The position numbers and the translations under genes were made by a program. Under the pieces are notes generated by a model. That model made no database searches and was not told where the DNA came from. It saw nothing but the letters and a program-made list of their open reading frames with translations. Positions 15,913 through 24,278 of a DNA stretch of 64,000 nucleotides are shown piece by piece. The DNA lies in contig NZ_CP029488.1 of assembly GCF_003177035.1 (NCBI RefSeq), positions 248,001-312,000 of the forward strand, given 5' to 3'. How positions within the stretch are numbered: the first letter of the stretch is position 1; the number at the start of each line of letters is the position of its first letter. The DNA comes from Salinisphaera sp. LB1 (lineage in GTDB: Bacteria; Pseudomonadota; Gammaproteobacteria; Nevskiales; Salinisphaeraceae).

Positions 15913-17157
15913 ATGAGCATGCAACGTCTCGCGCACTCATTGGCCGGATACCTTCTTCTTCTGTGCGTCGTGGCAACGGCAGCCACCGCGCAAGTGAACA
16001 GCGCTGCAGCCACGAACAACGGCGACTCGAAGCTGCAGCCGGGCGAGCAGAACACCGTCAACATCGTCCAGAAATACAAAAGCAGTGTGGTGGCAATTCG
16101 GGTCACGGTACATGGCAAACAAGTCAACCCGATGCAAAACCTGCCGCCGGAAATGCGTCACTTCCTCAAGCAATTCGGCCAAGGCCAGTTACCTTCGCAC
16201 AAGGAAACAGAACGGGCCGCCGGCAGCGGCTTTGTCGTCGACCAAAAAGGCCAGATCCTGACCAACTATCACGTGGTGGCTGCCGCTCTGCACGGGATGT
16301 CGACCAAACTTGCCGACGGTGCTTCGGTCACCATCAAGTTCCCGGGCAAGAATTCCGGGCCCGCGAAAGTTGTCGGTGTGGATCAGTCTCACGATCTGGC
16401 CTTGTTACAGCTGAAAAATCCGGACCAGCTTCCGTCTGATGCCAAGCCCATCCCGCTTGCCGACTCGGACAATATAAAGGTCGGCGAGACAGCGATCGCG
16501 ATCGGCAATCCCTTCCTGCTCCAGTCGACGGTGACTCAGGGCATCGTATCGGCAGTCAATCGTAAGCAGGCGGCCGCCGTAAGCGGCATACCCATTGAAT
16601 ATATTCAGACCGACGCCGCGATCAATCCGGGCAACTCCGGTGGCCCTCTGCTCAATTCACAGGGCCAGGTCATCGGTATCAACGACGAAATTCTGGCACC
16701 TCATGGAACCTTCATCGGCGTCGGTTTCGCGATCCCCAGTAATCTCGTCAAACAGAACCTTTCCGCGCTCAAAGCCGGCAAATTCATCAAGAAGGCGATG
16801 ATGGGCGTGGCCATCATACCGCTGGACAAATATCCGAAGGATGCGCGTCAGCAATTGAATCTGCCCGATCACGGCGCGATGGTAGCCAAAGTCAAGCCGG
16901 GCAGCCCAGCCGATAAGGCCGGACTCCAGGGTGCGCAATACACGATGAATGTGGCGGGGCATAAACTGCCGGTCGGTGGCGATATCATCATCAAGGCAAA
17001 CGGCCATACGATTGACAATGCACAGACGCTGCAGAAAATTGTGTTGAGCAAATCCGCGGGTGCCCATATCAAGCTCGTGATTCTGCACCACGGCAAGAAG
17101 AAGACAGTCACCGTCACGCTGGCTGTACTCAAATCGAATCCGCAGCAAAGCCAGTAA
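15913..17157 (+). CDS. DegP/HtrA-type periplasmic serine protease
   Basis: A 414-residue trypsin-like protease with a signal peptide (residues 1-25, LLLLCVVATAATAQ). The catalytic triad is visible: His in TNYHVVA near 119, Asp in SHDLALLQL near 160, and Ser in NPGNSGGPLLN near 241. One PDZ domain occupies about 290-405 (KKAMMGVAIIPLDKYP then GDIIIKANGHTI). Length matches single-PDZ DegS/HtrA-like members, but there is a cleavable signal instead of a clear anchor, so DegP-like quality control in the periplasm is more likely than DegS. The start is ATG at 15913 behind TAGGAGAATC. A long hairpin ends the unit. Confidence 0.9.
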   Translation: MSMQRLAHSLAGYLLLLCVVATAATAQVNSAAATNNGDSKLQPGEQNTVNIVQKYKSSVVAIRVTVHGKQVNPMQNLPPEMRHFLKQFGQGQLPSHKETERAAGSGFVVDQKGQILTNYHVVAAALHGMSTKLADGASVTIKFPGKNSGPAKVVGVDQSHDLALLQLKNPDQLPSDAKPIPLADSDNIKVGETAIAIGNPFLLQSTVTQGIVSAVNRKQAAAVSGIPIEYIQTDAAINPGNSGGPLLNSQGQVIGINDEILAPHGTFIGVGFAIPSNLVKQNLSALKAGKFIKKAMMGVAIIPLDKYPKDARQQLNLPDHGAMVAKVKPGSPADKAGLQGAQYTMNVAGHKLPVGGDIIIKANGHTIDNAQTLQKIVLSKSAGAHIKLVILHHGKKKTVTVTLAVLKSNPQQSQ

Positions 17158-17174
17158 AAAAGTGCCTTAGTAAT

Positions 17175-17222
17175 CCCGGATGAGCGACCTGATGTGAATT
17201 TTCATCGGGTCGCTCATTCGGG
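17175..17222 (+). terminator. 20-bp stem hairpin after the protease gene
   Basis: 17175-17194 pairs with 17203-17222 (18 of 20 positions, the remainder G.U) around an 8-base loop TGAATTTT. It begins 17 bases after the protease stop. No T-run follows, so Rho or RNA protection may be involved. The rest of 17223-17665 has only the 18-bp tandem repeat listed separately. Confidence 0.6.
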
Positions 17223-17363
17223 CTCGGGCCCCGGGGCGACTCGATTCAAATCGGTCAGGATCGCGGGTAATGCCAACGGCTATAGATACTTAATCGATAC
17301 AAGCCCAGTCACGAGGGGTGATAGATTGAATACGCCCGGCTGGCCGAATAAGCAAGCGCATTG

Positions 17364-17399
17364 TTTTGTCCGCAAATCCACTTTTGTCCGCAAATCCAC
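17364..17399. repeat. Exact tandem duplication of an 18-bp unit
   Basis: TTTTGTCCGCAAATCCAC occurs twice, head to tail, at 17364-17381 and 17382-17399. It is in non-coding sequence between the protease and ftrA. The origin looks like replication slippage. Confidence 0.8.
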
Positions 17400-17665
17400 G
17401 CGAATGAGCGCAAACAAGAAGGCAGATCAAGGCACTTCTGCTTCAGCTGCGCAAGCAATGGCATCGTCAAGCCTTTGACTGAACTCTGTGTAGAGTCAAG
17501 CACCCGCTTATCGACAAACGTGCCGGAGCGCCAGTAGGAACGTTCACGCGACGATAACGCTGCCGGGTACACCACGCCCGCCGCCGAACGACGCGACGCC
17601 CCGCACCCGGTTTGCAAACAGCCCGCACCCGTCCCGACGCAGGCCGTCGCGTGGCCGCGTTTGGG

Positions 17666-18202
17666 TCAGTACCCGCCTTTCTTGCCCACGCCGACATAGG
17701 TGAACTGCCAGGCGTGCGTGATTGGCGACCACCATTTGGGCACACCGGTATCGCGCGTGGTGTGCCGGAAAAACCCCTGGTATGGCGGCGGCAGGATCTT
17801 GAAATGTGCCGTGTACTTGCCCGGCCCATCGAGTTTCACGTTGGAACCGTAGTGCGGCCCATCGTTGGCCACCATCGGGATCATCGTGCCCATGGTCGAC
17901 CAATCGCTGCCTTTTTTGGTGATCTCGTAACTGACGGTGAGATAGGGAATCCAGGCCCCGGGGTCGAAACCGTGCTTTTCATGTGCGCCCGCATGGATAT
18001 CCGCTTCCAGATGCACATCGGCCTGGCTGCTGTTCAAACCGGGCACCACGGGCGCCATGTCCACGGCTTGGAGATACACCGGATGAATGATCAGCCCGTC
18101 CGTGACCAGAGGCTTGCCGAGCGAATGCTCAGCAGCCAGCGCCGGCATCGATAGCGCCACAAGCGCGCCCGCGGCCGCGAGTGAACCGAGGTGAAGTCGC
18201 AT
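17666..18202 (-). CDS. ftrA: Periplasmic iron-binding protein of P19/FtrA family
   Basis: A 178-residue exported protein (signal peptide about residues 1-23, ending MPALAAE). The mature domain matches the P19/Tp34/FtrA iron-transport family: the metal-ligand region YLQAVDMAP near residue 46, the histidine/acid-rich DVHLEADIHAGAHEKHGF near 63-80, YLTVSYEI near 88 and WWSPITHAWQFTYVG near the end. The ligands commonly used by P19 (Met, His, Glu) are present. The start is ATG at 18202 with AAAAGGAA upstream. It is the last gene of a four-gene minus-strand operon with FTR1-type permease. Homologues bind Cu and Fe and aid acquisition of ferrous iron. Confidence 0.87.
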   Translation of the reverse strand: MRLHLGSLAAAGALVALSMPALAAEHSLGKPLVTDGLIIHPVYLQAVDMAPVVPGLNSSQADVHLEADIHAGAHEKHGFDPGAWIPYLTVSYEITKKGSDWSTMGTMIPMVANDGPHYGSNVKLDGPGKYTAHFKILPPPYQGFFRHTTRDTGVPKWWSPITHAWQFTYVGVGKKGGY

Positions 18203-18279
18203 GTTTTTCCTTTTAGCTAGAGTCATTCGTTTTCAATACCCCTGGGTCTGATTTTTCCTGTCTGCGTATCGACACACGC

Positions 18280-19743
18280 TCAGTAACCGAACAGCGCGGG
18301 GCTCCAGGCGATCCCGACCAGCGCGATGCCGGCCAGCATCGGCGCCAGCGCCACCATGCGGCGCACACCGGCCAGCTTCTGCTGACCCAGCAGGCGAAAG
18401 CCCAACTGCAGGCTCCACAACACGCTAAGCGCGAACAGTGCCGCCTTGATCCCGGCAATCGCCTCGCCCGGCAATCCAGTGAGCGCCAGAGCGTCGAACA
18501 GCTTCCCGCCCAGGCCGATGACCAGCGACAGCATCGCGACCGGCATATACGCATACGCGAGCTCGACCAGCCGTCCGCGCAGGTGAAGATCAGCGCCCAG
18601 CCGCCCCGCGAGCCAGCTCGAGGCGGCCGTAATCAGGGTGAGCGCGATACCAAACCCCGCGGCGCAGCCAAGCATGAAACCCACGATCATGAAGAAATCG
18701 AGCCACGTGAATACTTCATGCGCAGCCGGATGCACGGCCATGAGCCAGGCCGGGCCCGACGTGCCGATCCAGTACCAGCCGTGGTCGATGGCCCAGCTGC
18801 CAACCGCCTGGCGCAGCCATTGATACTGCGGCAGCACCAGCCAGAGGAACCCACCCAGCGAGAGCCCGGTCGCCAGGAACAGGAACCAGATCTCCGCGGC
18901 GTTCGGATTGTATTGGCGAATATTGGAGACTTCGGTCCCGGGCCGCCGGAACAGCAGTTTCAACCCGCCGCGCGCCTTCGGATTCACGCAGCGAAAACAC
19001 TCGATACAGTGGCGCGACTCGGCCTTGCGGTTAATATCGATCATGGTGGGACAAATGCCGCGTTCGGCATAAGCATCGTCCTGCCCGCGCGGCTTCTTGG
19101 GCGCGAACTGGACGGCACCCAGCCGCGAGAACACGCCGAGCATCAGGCCGATCGGGCACATATGCCGACACCAGGCACGCTTGTGCGCGCCCCGGCCATA
19201 GACCAGCCCAAGCAGGATCGCACAGACAAAGGTCAGCCCGAACACCTCGGCAATACCGAGCGCGTAGTCGCGGGCGCCGACCGTCTGAGCCAGCACCGTA
19301 ATGACCACAAAACTGACGATCGGCGTGCCGCGCCAGCGCACCCAAGCCGGGATCGGTCGCTTCAATCCGACCCGGTTGGCCCATTCCGAACTGGCCCCCA
19401 GCGGGCAGAGCACGCCGCACCAGCTGCGACCGGTGAAGATCACGGACACGAACACCAGCGGGAACCAGAGGCCCCAGATCACGAAATTCGCGAACAGGGT
19501 GAAGTTGTTGTAAAAAGTCGCGCCTTCGGCCGGCAGCGGTAGAAACAATGGCACCAGCATCAGCGCCAGAAAGCCGATGAACATGCCCGCATGCACGAAA
19601 TCGAGCAGATTGCGATGACGGCTGACAACCGCTTCCACACGCCGCGCCCAAGGGCCTTGATGGGGCTGGCGACGGCTGCCGCCCGGACCGTCGACGCGGA
19701 TTGCTATCTGCTGTAGACGTCCCTGTGCATTCGTCATGGTCAT
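18280..19743 (-). CDS. ftrD: FtrD-type polyferredoxin membrane protein
   Basis: A 487-residue protein with about ten hydrophobic segments and three cysteine clusters: CGVLCPLG near residue 111, CRHMCPIG near 191 and CIECFRCVNP near 249, typical of NapH/YccM/FtrD polyferredoxins. In Ftr systems FtrD is thought to accept electrons linked to ferrous iron oxidation before uptake by FtrC. The start is ATG at 19743, 15 bases from the end of the permease gene. A TTG one codon earlier gives the same protein. Operon context with ftrB, ftrC and ftrA favours FtrD over NosR or CcoG. Confidence 0.86.
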   Translation of the reverse strand: MTMTNAQGRLQQIAIRVDGPGGSRRQPHQGPWARRVEAVVSRHRNLLDFVHAGMFIGFLALMLVPLFLPLPAEGATFYNNFTLFANFVIWGLWFPLVFVSVIFTGRSWCGVLCPLGASSEWANRVGLKRPIPAWVRWRGTPIVSFVVITVLAQTVGARDYALGIAEVFGLTFVCAILLGLVYGRGAHKRAWCRHMCPIGLMLGVFSRLGAVQFAPKKPRGQDDAYAERGICPTMIDINRKAESRHCIECFRCVNPKARGGLKLLFRRPGTEVSNIRQYNPNAAEIWFLFLATGLSLGGFLWLVLPQYQWLRQAVGSWAIDHGWYWIGTSGPAWLMAVHPAAHEVFTWLDFFMIVGFMLGCAAGFGIALTLITAASSWLAGRLGADLHLRGRLVELAYAYMPVAMLSLVIGLGGKLFDALALTGLPGEAIAGIKAALFALSVLWSLQLGFRLLGQQKLAGVRRMVALAPMLAGIALVGIAWSPALFGY

Positions 19744-19757
19744 CAAACCCGCACGAA

Positions 19758-20597
19758 CTAGGTCGTGGCTTGTTGCTTGGCGGCCCGGGGGCGTCCGCTA
19801 CGCCGGTTGACCCGCCACATCGCGCCGCCGATCAGAACCAGAGCAGCGAGATAGAACAGCAGCTGCATGCCCGAGGGCCGCTGGGTATAGCCGATCAGAA
19901 TATGCAGCACACGGCCGACCAGTGAATGCTCGGTCAGCACCCAAGAGGTATTCCATAGCGAGTTGCCCAGCGCCGGCAGTACGCCAGCCTGGGTCAGGAA
20001 ACCCGCGGCATCGGCCGCCATCCCGGCTGCCAGCAACAAGATCATCCAGCTGGTGACGCTGAACAGATAGCGCGTCGGAATACGCAGCAAGCCGTTATAA
20101 AGCAGACCGCCCGCCACGACCCCGAACAGTACACCCAGGGCACCCCCGGACAACATGGGCAGCGCCTGCACGCCGCTGGCGTAGATTCCGTAGGTGAACA
20201 GCACGGTTTCGGAACCTTCGCGCAGCACCGCCACCATGACCACAATCATAAGCATGTACAGTGGCTTGTGGCCACTGGCCACATCATGGCCAACGGCCTT
20301 CATGTGCTGCGCGAGTTCCCGGCCGTGTTTGGTCATCCAGACGTTGTGCCAGCCCAGCATCGCCACCGCGACGAGCAGAATGCCCGCGTTGAGGAATTCC
20401 TGCCCCCGGCCCTGTACGGCGCCGGCGATTGTACCGGCGAACGCGGCCACCAGACAGGCTCCGCCGATGCCGAGCAACACCCCCAGCGAAACCCAGCGAC
20501 CGCGCCCGGCCACACCCTTGGCCGCGGCGAGCACGATGGACACCACGAGTGCGGCTTCCAACACCTCGCGAAAAACGATAATGGCGGTCGGAAACAT
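19758..20597 (-). CDS. ftrC: FTR1-type high-affinity iron permease
   Basis: A 279-residue inner-membrane permease of the EfeU/FTR1 family with seven hydrophobic segments. Both REXXE iron-binding motifs are visible: REVLE at residues 10-14 and REGSE near 124-128. The start is ATG at 20597, preceded by TCAGGAGCA; the in-frame start six codons upstream is less well placed. Adjacent genes encode a cupredoxin and a polyferredoxin, the FtrB and FtrD partners. The operon should be induced by iron starvation, as a Fur-like box lies upstream of its first gene. Confidence 0.92.
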   Translation of the reverse strand: MFPTAIIVFREVLEAALVVSIVLAAAKGVAGRGRWVSLGVLLGIGGACLVAAFAGTIAGAVQGRGQEFLNAGILLVAVAMLGWHNVWMTKHGRELAQHMKAVGHDVASGHKPLYMLMIVVMVAVLREGSETVLFTYGIYASGVQALPMLSGGALGVLFGVVAGGLLYNGLLRIPTRYLFSVTSWMILLLAAGMAADAAGFLTQAGVLPALGNSLWNTSWVLTEHSLVGRVLHILIGYTQRPSGMQLLFYLAALVLIGGAMWRVNRRSGRPRAAKQQATT

Positions 20598-20617
20598 GGC
20601 TGCTCCTGAAAACACGG

Positions 20618-20968
20618 TCAGCGAACCGTCAGCTTGCCCTGCATGTTCTGGGCGAAGTCGTTGAAAAACTTATAGTGGCCCTTTTTCAGCGGACCGATAT
20701 AAACCGGCACGGTGGTGCCGCCGGGGACAACCTTTTCCACCGTGAAGTCGTAGCTTTCGAACTCGGCCGGCAGCGCCAGCTTGTTGTGCACCATGACCTT
20801 GACCCGTTTACCCGCAGGAATGCTGAGTGCCTGCGGCTGGAAGCCCTGCTTGGTAATCGCCAGTCGATAATCGGCGTCCTTGGCCAGGCCAACAGCCGGC
20901 AGCCCGACCAGCATGATCACGAGGATCGCGAGGATCGCGAAAACAACGCGGTTGTTAAAAGCGTGCAT
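20618..20968 (-). CDS. ftrB: FtrB-type exported cupredoxin
   Basis: A 116-residue protein with an N-terminal hydrophobic segment (VVFAILAILVIMLVGLPAVG, about residues 8-27), probably a signal peptide. The cupredoxin-1 domain has YRLAITKQGFQPQALSIPAG and AEFESYDFTVEKVV. A Met near the C-terminus (NMQGKL) could be an axial ligand; the type 1 copper cysteine is not obvious, as in FtrB/EfeO-like cupredoxins. The start is ATG at 20968; GTG at 21001 is an alternative with no better ribosome site. First gene of the ftrBCDA unit. It probably oxidises Fe(II) or hands it to FtrC. Confidence 0.82.
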   Translation of the reverse strand: MHAFNNRVVFAILAILVIMLVGLPAVGLAKDADYRLAITKQGFQPQALSIPAGKRVKVMVHNKLALPAEFESYDFTVEKVVPGGTTVPVYIGPLKKGHYKFFNDFAQNMQGKLTVR

Positions 20969-21009
20969 GGGGAGCACCAAGTCTCGGCGTGCGGAAAACA
21001 CTCATGAAT

Positions 21010-21028
21010 GGTAATGATTCGCATTAAC
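21010..21028 (-). promoter_or_regulatory. Fur-box-like site before ftrB
   Basis: GGTAATGATTCGCATTAAC matches the classical 19-bp Fur consensus GATAATGATAATCATTATC at 14 of 19 positions. It lies about 42 bases upstream of the ftrB start. The rest of the divergent region to 21291 shows no other feature beyond the presumed promoter of the czcI-like gene. Confidence 0.7.
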
Positions 21029-21291
21029 TAATGCAAATGTGCCGTTGCGTGACCGGAAGATTGCGGGCGGTCAACCCGGGCATCCGGGCACTGGCTTAAT
21101 CGTGCGTCAACGCCGGCGGTTGAGCAACGCGGGTGGGTAAGCGCCATGCCGAATGCGCTGCGAACGAAGCCGTTGCCAATGCCCTTTGGGCTTGGCGCGA
21201 CCGCTGAGCGCGAACCGCGCTGCCCCGTCCGTCGACAACACGCGGGTATTCGCGGTTGCGCTGGGCGAATTCACATGCTCGAATAAAATGC

Positions 21292-21642
21292 ATGTCGCGG
21301 AACCCAGCCAAATTTTCGGCCCTCGTGCAGGGCTTGCTGGCGCTTTGTCTTTTTTGCAATGCGCTGGGTTGGTCGTTTCATGTCCAGGCCGCGAGCTTCA
21401 CGGGGGCCGATCACTCGATCGTGCAAGCTGATGGCGAGACGGTCGATTCGGCGACGCACGCCGCCGATGCCGCTGGCGACGATCTGACCGATCACTGCGG
21501 CCACGGCGAGTTGCATTTCCTCGGCATCATCCCGTCCCTGAATGCGGCCGTTGCGTCGGTTCGCGGCATACTCAATCGTGCCCCGCGCCCGCATTACGCG
21601 GGCCCTCGCCCCGAACCCCTGATCACACCGCCCATAGCCTGA
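21292..21642 (+). CDS. Small exported CzcI-like protein at head of czcCBA
   Basis: A 116-residue protein with a signal peptide (about residues 1-33: LVQGLLALCLFCNALGWSF, HVQAA). It has a metal-ligand-like LTDHCGHGELHF near residue 78 and a proline-rich tail. Length, signal peptide and position directly before czcC match CzcI-type proteins found at the start of Czc/Cnr operons, thought to be periplasmic modulators of metal efflux. Sequence similarity is weak, so the role is inferred from position. The start is ATG at 21292; a GTG/ATG upstream extension would spoil the signal peptide. Confidence 0.62.
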   Translation: MSRNPAKFSALVQGLLALCLFCNALGWSFHVQAASFTGADHSIVQADGETVDSATHAADAAGDDLTDHCGHGELHFLGIIPSLNAAVASVRGILNRAPRPHYAGPRPEPLITPPIA

Positions 21643-21682
21643 ATCCCCTCGCTTTTCTGTTTTTTGCGATGAGGATTCATGC

Positions 21683-22999
21683 ATGTCTGCAATACGCTTG
21701 CGGCTGGGCGCCTGTGCGCTCGGCCTCGGGCTGGGCGGGTTCATGGCCCCGGCGACGGCGGTCACCCAGATCCCCCAACCCCTGACGCTCGACGCCGCCC
21801 TGGACTGGGCTGGCGATTACAACCCAACGCTGCGCGCTGCCAAAATTCGCGTAGAGCAATTGACCGGTCAGGCGATTCACGCCGATGTCGCGGTCCCCTC
21901 CAACCCGCGGCTGGAAGTCGGCGCGGGCCAGCGCTCGACCCCGGCCGGTTCCGGGACCGATCTGAATGTGCAACTCAGCCAGGCGTTCTGGATCGCCGGC
22001 CAGGGCAGGCTGCGCGCCGCGGCGGCCGATCGCGAGCTTGCCGCGGCCCGGGACCAGTACCGCTATCTGGTGTCGGCCACGACGGCGCGCGTGCGTGCCG
22101 CCTTCTTGTCGGTGCTGGTGACCGACAAGGCGGTCGCGACGGCACGCCGGATCGTGCAGGCCAACCGCGAACTCTACGATTATGCGCAGCGGCGGATGGC
22201 GGCCGGGGCCGGGACCCAGCTCGAGCTCAATGCGGCTCAGCTCGGGGTAAGCCGCGCCACGGCCCTGCAGGCCCGGGCAAAGAATCGGCTGCAGCGGGCA
22301 CGTCTGGCCCTGGACGAACTGCTGGGCATCGATCCGCGCCGCCGTCTTCAAGTGAAGGGCAGGCTGGATATCGGCCCGCTGCAGGTGCCGGATCGCGCCG
22401 CCCTGCTCGAGCGTGCCGTACGTCAACGCTCGGATCTGGCCGCCGCGGCCGGACGCGTCGCCGCGGCACGCCAACGCCTGAAACTGGCCGATCGTCAGAT
22501 CATTCCCAACCTCACCGTGTTCGGCTTCTATCGCGAGGAAAACGGCGGCAACGGCCGGGGGCCGAATGGCAACGGCGCGACGATCGCCGGCGGTGGCGTG
22601 TCGTTCGAGCTGCCGATTCTCCATCGCTATGAAGGCGAGCGTAAACAAGCCGCCGCCGAACTCGATCAGGCCCGGCTCGAGCAGGAGAACCTGCGGCGCG
22701 AGGTCCGGCTACAGGTTGTGCGATCACTATCGGACTATCGCTCGGCGCGCCGTCAGGTCAAGGCGCTCGACCGCGCCGTGTTCGATGCCGCCCGGCAATC
22801 GGTCGATCTGACTCGACGCGCGTTCCAGGCCGGTGAAGTGGGTGCGCCCGCCATTACTACGGCCCAGAACAACCTGATCGCCGTGCGCACTGAATACCTG
22901 TCGGCCCTCGATGCTCTGATCGACGCCATTACCGATCTCGAACGCGCGACCGGGGGCCTGATCGCCGTCTCGGCCGGCCACACGCGCGAAGGAAACTAA
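21683..22999 (+). CDS. czcC: CzcC-type outer membrane factor of a tripartite metal efflux pump
   Basis: A 438-residue TolC-family protein with a signal peptide (about 1-26, ending APATAV). Two helical repeats are seen: LTLDAALDWAGDYNPTLRAA near residue 33 and later the coiled helices LDEL...QQ and RREVRLQVVRSLSDYRSARRQ near 340-360. The middle contains the strand IIPNLTVFGFYREENG near 273. It provides the outer-membrane channel for CzcB and CzcA, which follow with 3- and 13-base gaps. No separate regulator is next to it. Confidence 0.88.
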   Translation: MSAIRLRLGACALGLGLGGFMAPATAVTQIPQPLTLDAALDWAGDYNPTLRAAKIRVEQLTGQAIHADVAVPSNPRLEVGAGQRSTPAGSGTDLNVQLSQAFWIAGQGRLRAAAADRELAAARDQYRYLVSATTARVRAAFLSVLVTDKAVATARRIVQANRELYDYAQRRMAAGAGTQLELNAAQLGVSRATALQARAKNRLQRARLALDELLGIDPRRRLQVKGRLDIGPLQVPDRAALLERAVRQRSDLAAAAGRVAAARQRLKLADRQIIPNLTVFGFYREENGGNGRGPNGNGATIAGGGVSFELPILHRYEGERKQAAAELDQARLEQENLRREVRLQVVRSLSDYRSARRQVKALDRAVFDAARQSVDLTRRAFQAGEVGAPAITTAQNNLIAVRTEYLSALDALIDAITDLERATGGLIAVSAGHTREGN

Positions 23000-23002
23000 C
23001 CC

Positions 23003-24265
23003 ATGCCTGGATTCAGTCATTTCCGCGCAACGCTCGGCGTTTTGCTGGCGACCCTATGGGTCGCGAGCGGCTGCGACGCCTCCCAGTCCGCCGGCAAGAC
23101 GACCGACCAACCACAGCAAACCGCGACTTCCGCGTCCACGAGCTTCAGTCGCCATGGAACCGGCCACGACAAAAAACATCAATCGACACCACGCGAAGTC
23201 CACCTGACACCAGCGCAACTCGAGCCGCTGTCCATTCGCGTCACCGCGGTTCCCGGCGGGGCGGCGGCGGATACCGTCAAAGCCCCGGCCAACGTCCGTT
23301 TCGATGCCGACCGGGTGGCCCGGGTCGGGCCGCGGCTGGAGTCGAAGGTCGTCGCGGTCGAAGCCGATCTCGGCGATCGGGTCGAGGTCGGCGACACCCT
23401 GGCGATGCTCGACAGCGTGGCGCTCGGCAAGGCGAAGGCCCGTTATCTGACAGCGACCGCGCATTACAGAAACACGCGGGCGGCCTATCGACGCAAGCGC
23501 GATCTGGCCGGCGACCGGATTATCAGCCAGGCAGCACTGGACGAGTCCCGCGCCAGGTATCAGTCCGCGCGCGCCTCGCGACGCGCGGCGCGCGCTGAAT
23601 TGAAGCTCTATGGGCTGACCGCGGCCCAGATCGAAGCCATCGATCCCGGCGACGACGACACGCCACTCTCACGGTTCGCGCTCACCGCGCCGATTGCGGG
23701 CACGGTTCAGCGTCGTGATGTGGTCACCGGCCAGACCGTCGCGTCCAGCGAGACCCCGTTTCAGATCGTCGATTCGTCGCGAATGTGGGTCATGCTGCAC
23801 GTCGCCGAAAATAACGCCGCGCGCATGCGCCCGGGGCTGCCGGTCTCGGTCCGCGTGCGGTCGTTACCCAATCGCCGGTTCGCGGGCAAGACCGATTGGG
23901 TCTCCCGGGCGCTCGATCAAGACGCCCGCACGCTGACGGTGCGCGCCGTCGTGAGCAACGCGGACGGGCGGCTCAGTGACGGCATGTTCGGCACCGCGAC
24001 CGTGCAGACCGCGGGCAAAAAAGACTACGCACTGGTGCCCGCCGACGCGGTGCAGACCCTCGACAAGGATCAGCCGGTCGTTTTTGTTCCCGGCGACGAG
24101 TCCGGTCATTTTCGGGCCGTGGCCGTGACCACCGGCGACGAAAACAACGGCCGGGTGGAGATTCGTCAGGGAATCGATCCGGGCGATCCGGCGGTCACCG
24201 CCGGTGCCTTCGATCTGATGTCGGTGCTGACCAGCGGCTCGCGCAGCGCCGCCCACGGCCACTGA
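23003..24265 (+). CDS. czcB: CzcB-type periplasmic adaptor (membrane fusion) lipoprotein
   Basis: A 420-residue membrane-fusion protein. The N-terminus has a lipobox (VASGCDAS, Cys at about 24), so it should be lipid-anchored. A His-rich linker (SRHGTGHDKKHQ near 48) precedes the barrel-sandwich domain (VARVGPRLESKVVAVEADLGDRV as two parts near 103-125), an alpha-hairpin at about 140-210 and a second barrel half (APIAGTVQRRDVVTG near 228). A C-terminal HGH could bind metal. It bridges CzcC and CzcA in the same operon. Confidence 0.88.
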   Translation: MPGFSHFRATLGVLLATLWVASGCDASQSAGKTTDQPQQTATSASTSFSRHGTGHDKKHQSTPREVHLTPAQLEPLSIRVTAVPGGAAADTVKAPANVRFDADRVARVGPRLESKVVAVEADLGDRVEVGDTLAMLDSVALGKAKARYLTATAHYRNTRAAYRRKRDLAGDRIISQAALDESRARYQSARASRRAARAELKLYGLTAAQIEAIDPGDDDTPLSRFALTAPIAGTVQRRDVVTGQTVASSETPFQIVDSSRMWVMLHVAENNAARMRPGLPVSVRVRSLPNRRFAGKTDWVSRALDQDARTLTVRAVVSNADGRLSDGMFGTATVQTAGKKDYALVPADAVQTLDKDQPVVFVPGDESGHFRAVAVTTGDENNGRVEIRQGIDPGDPAVTAGAFDLMSVLTSGSRSAAHGH

Positions 24266-24278
24266 TCGGGAGATCGAC

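Noticed and set aside
17364-17399. CRISPR-like repeat
   Set aside because: Only two adjacent copies with no spacer and no cas genes.
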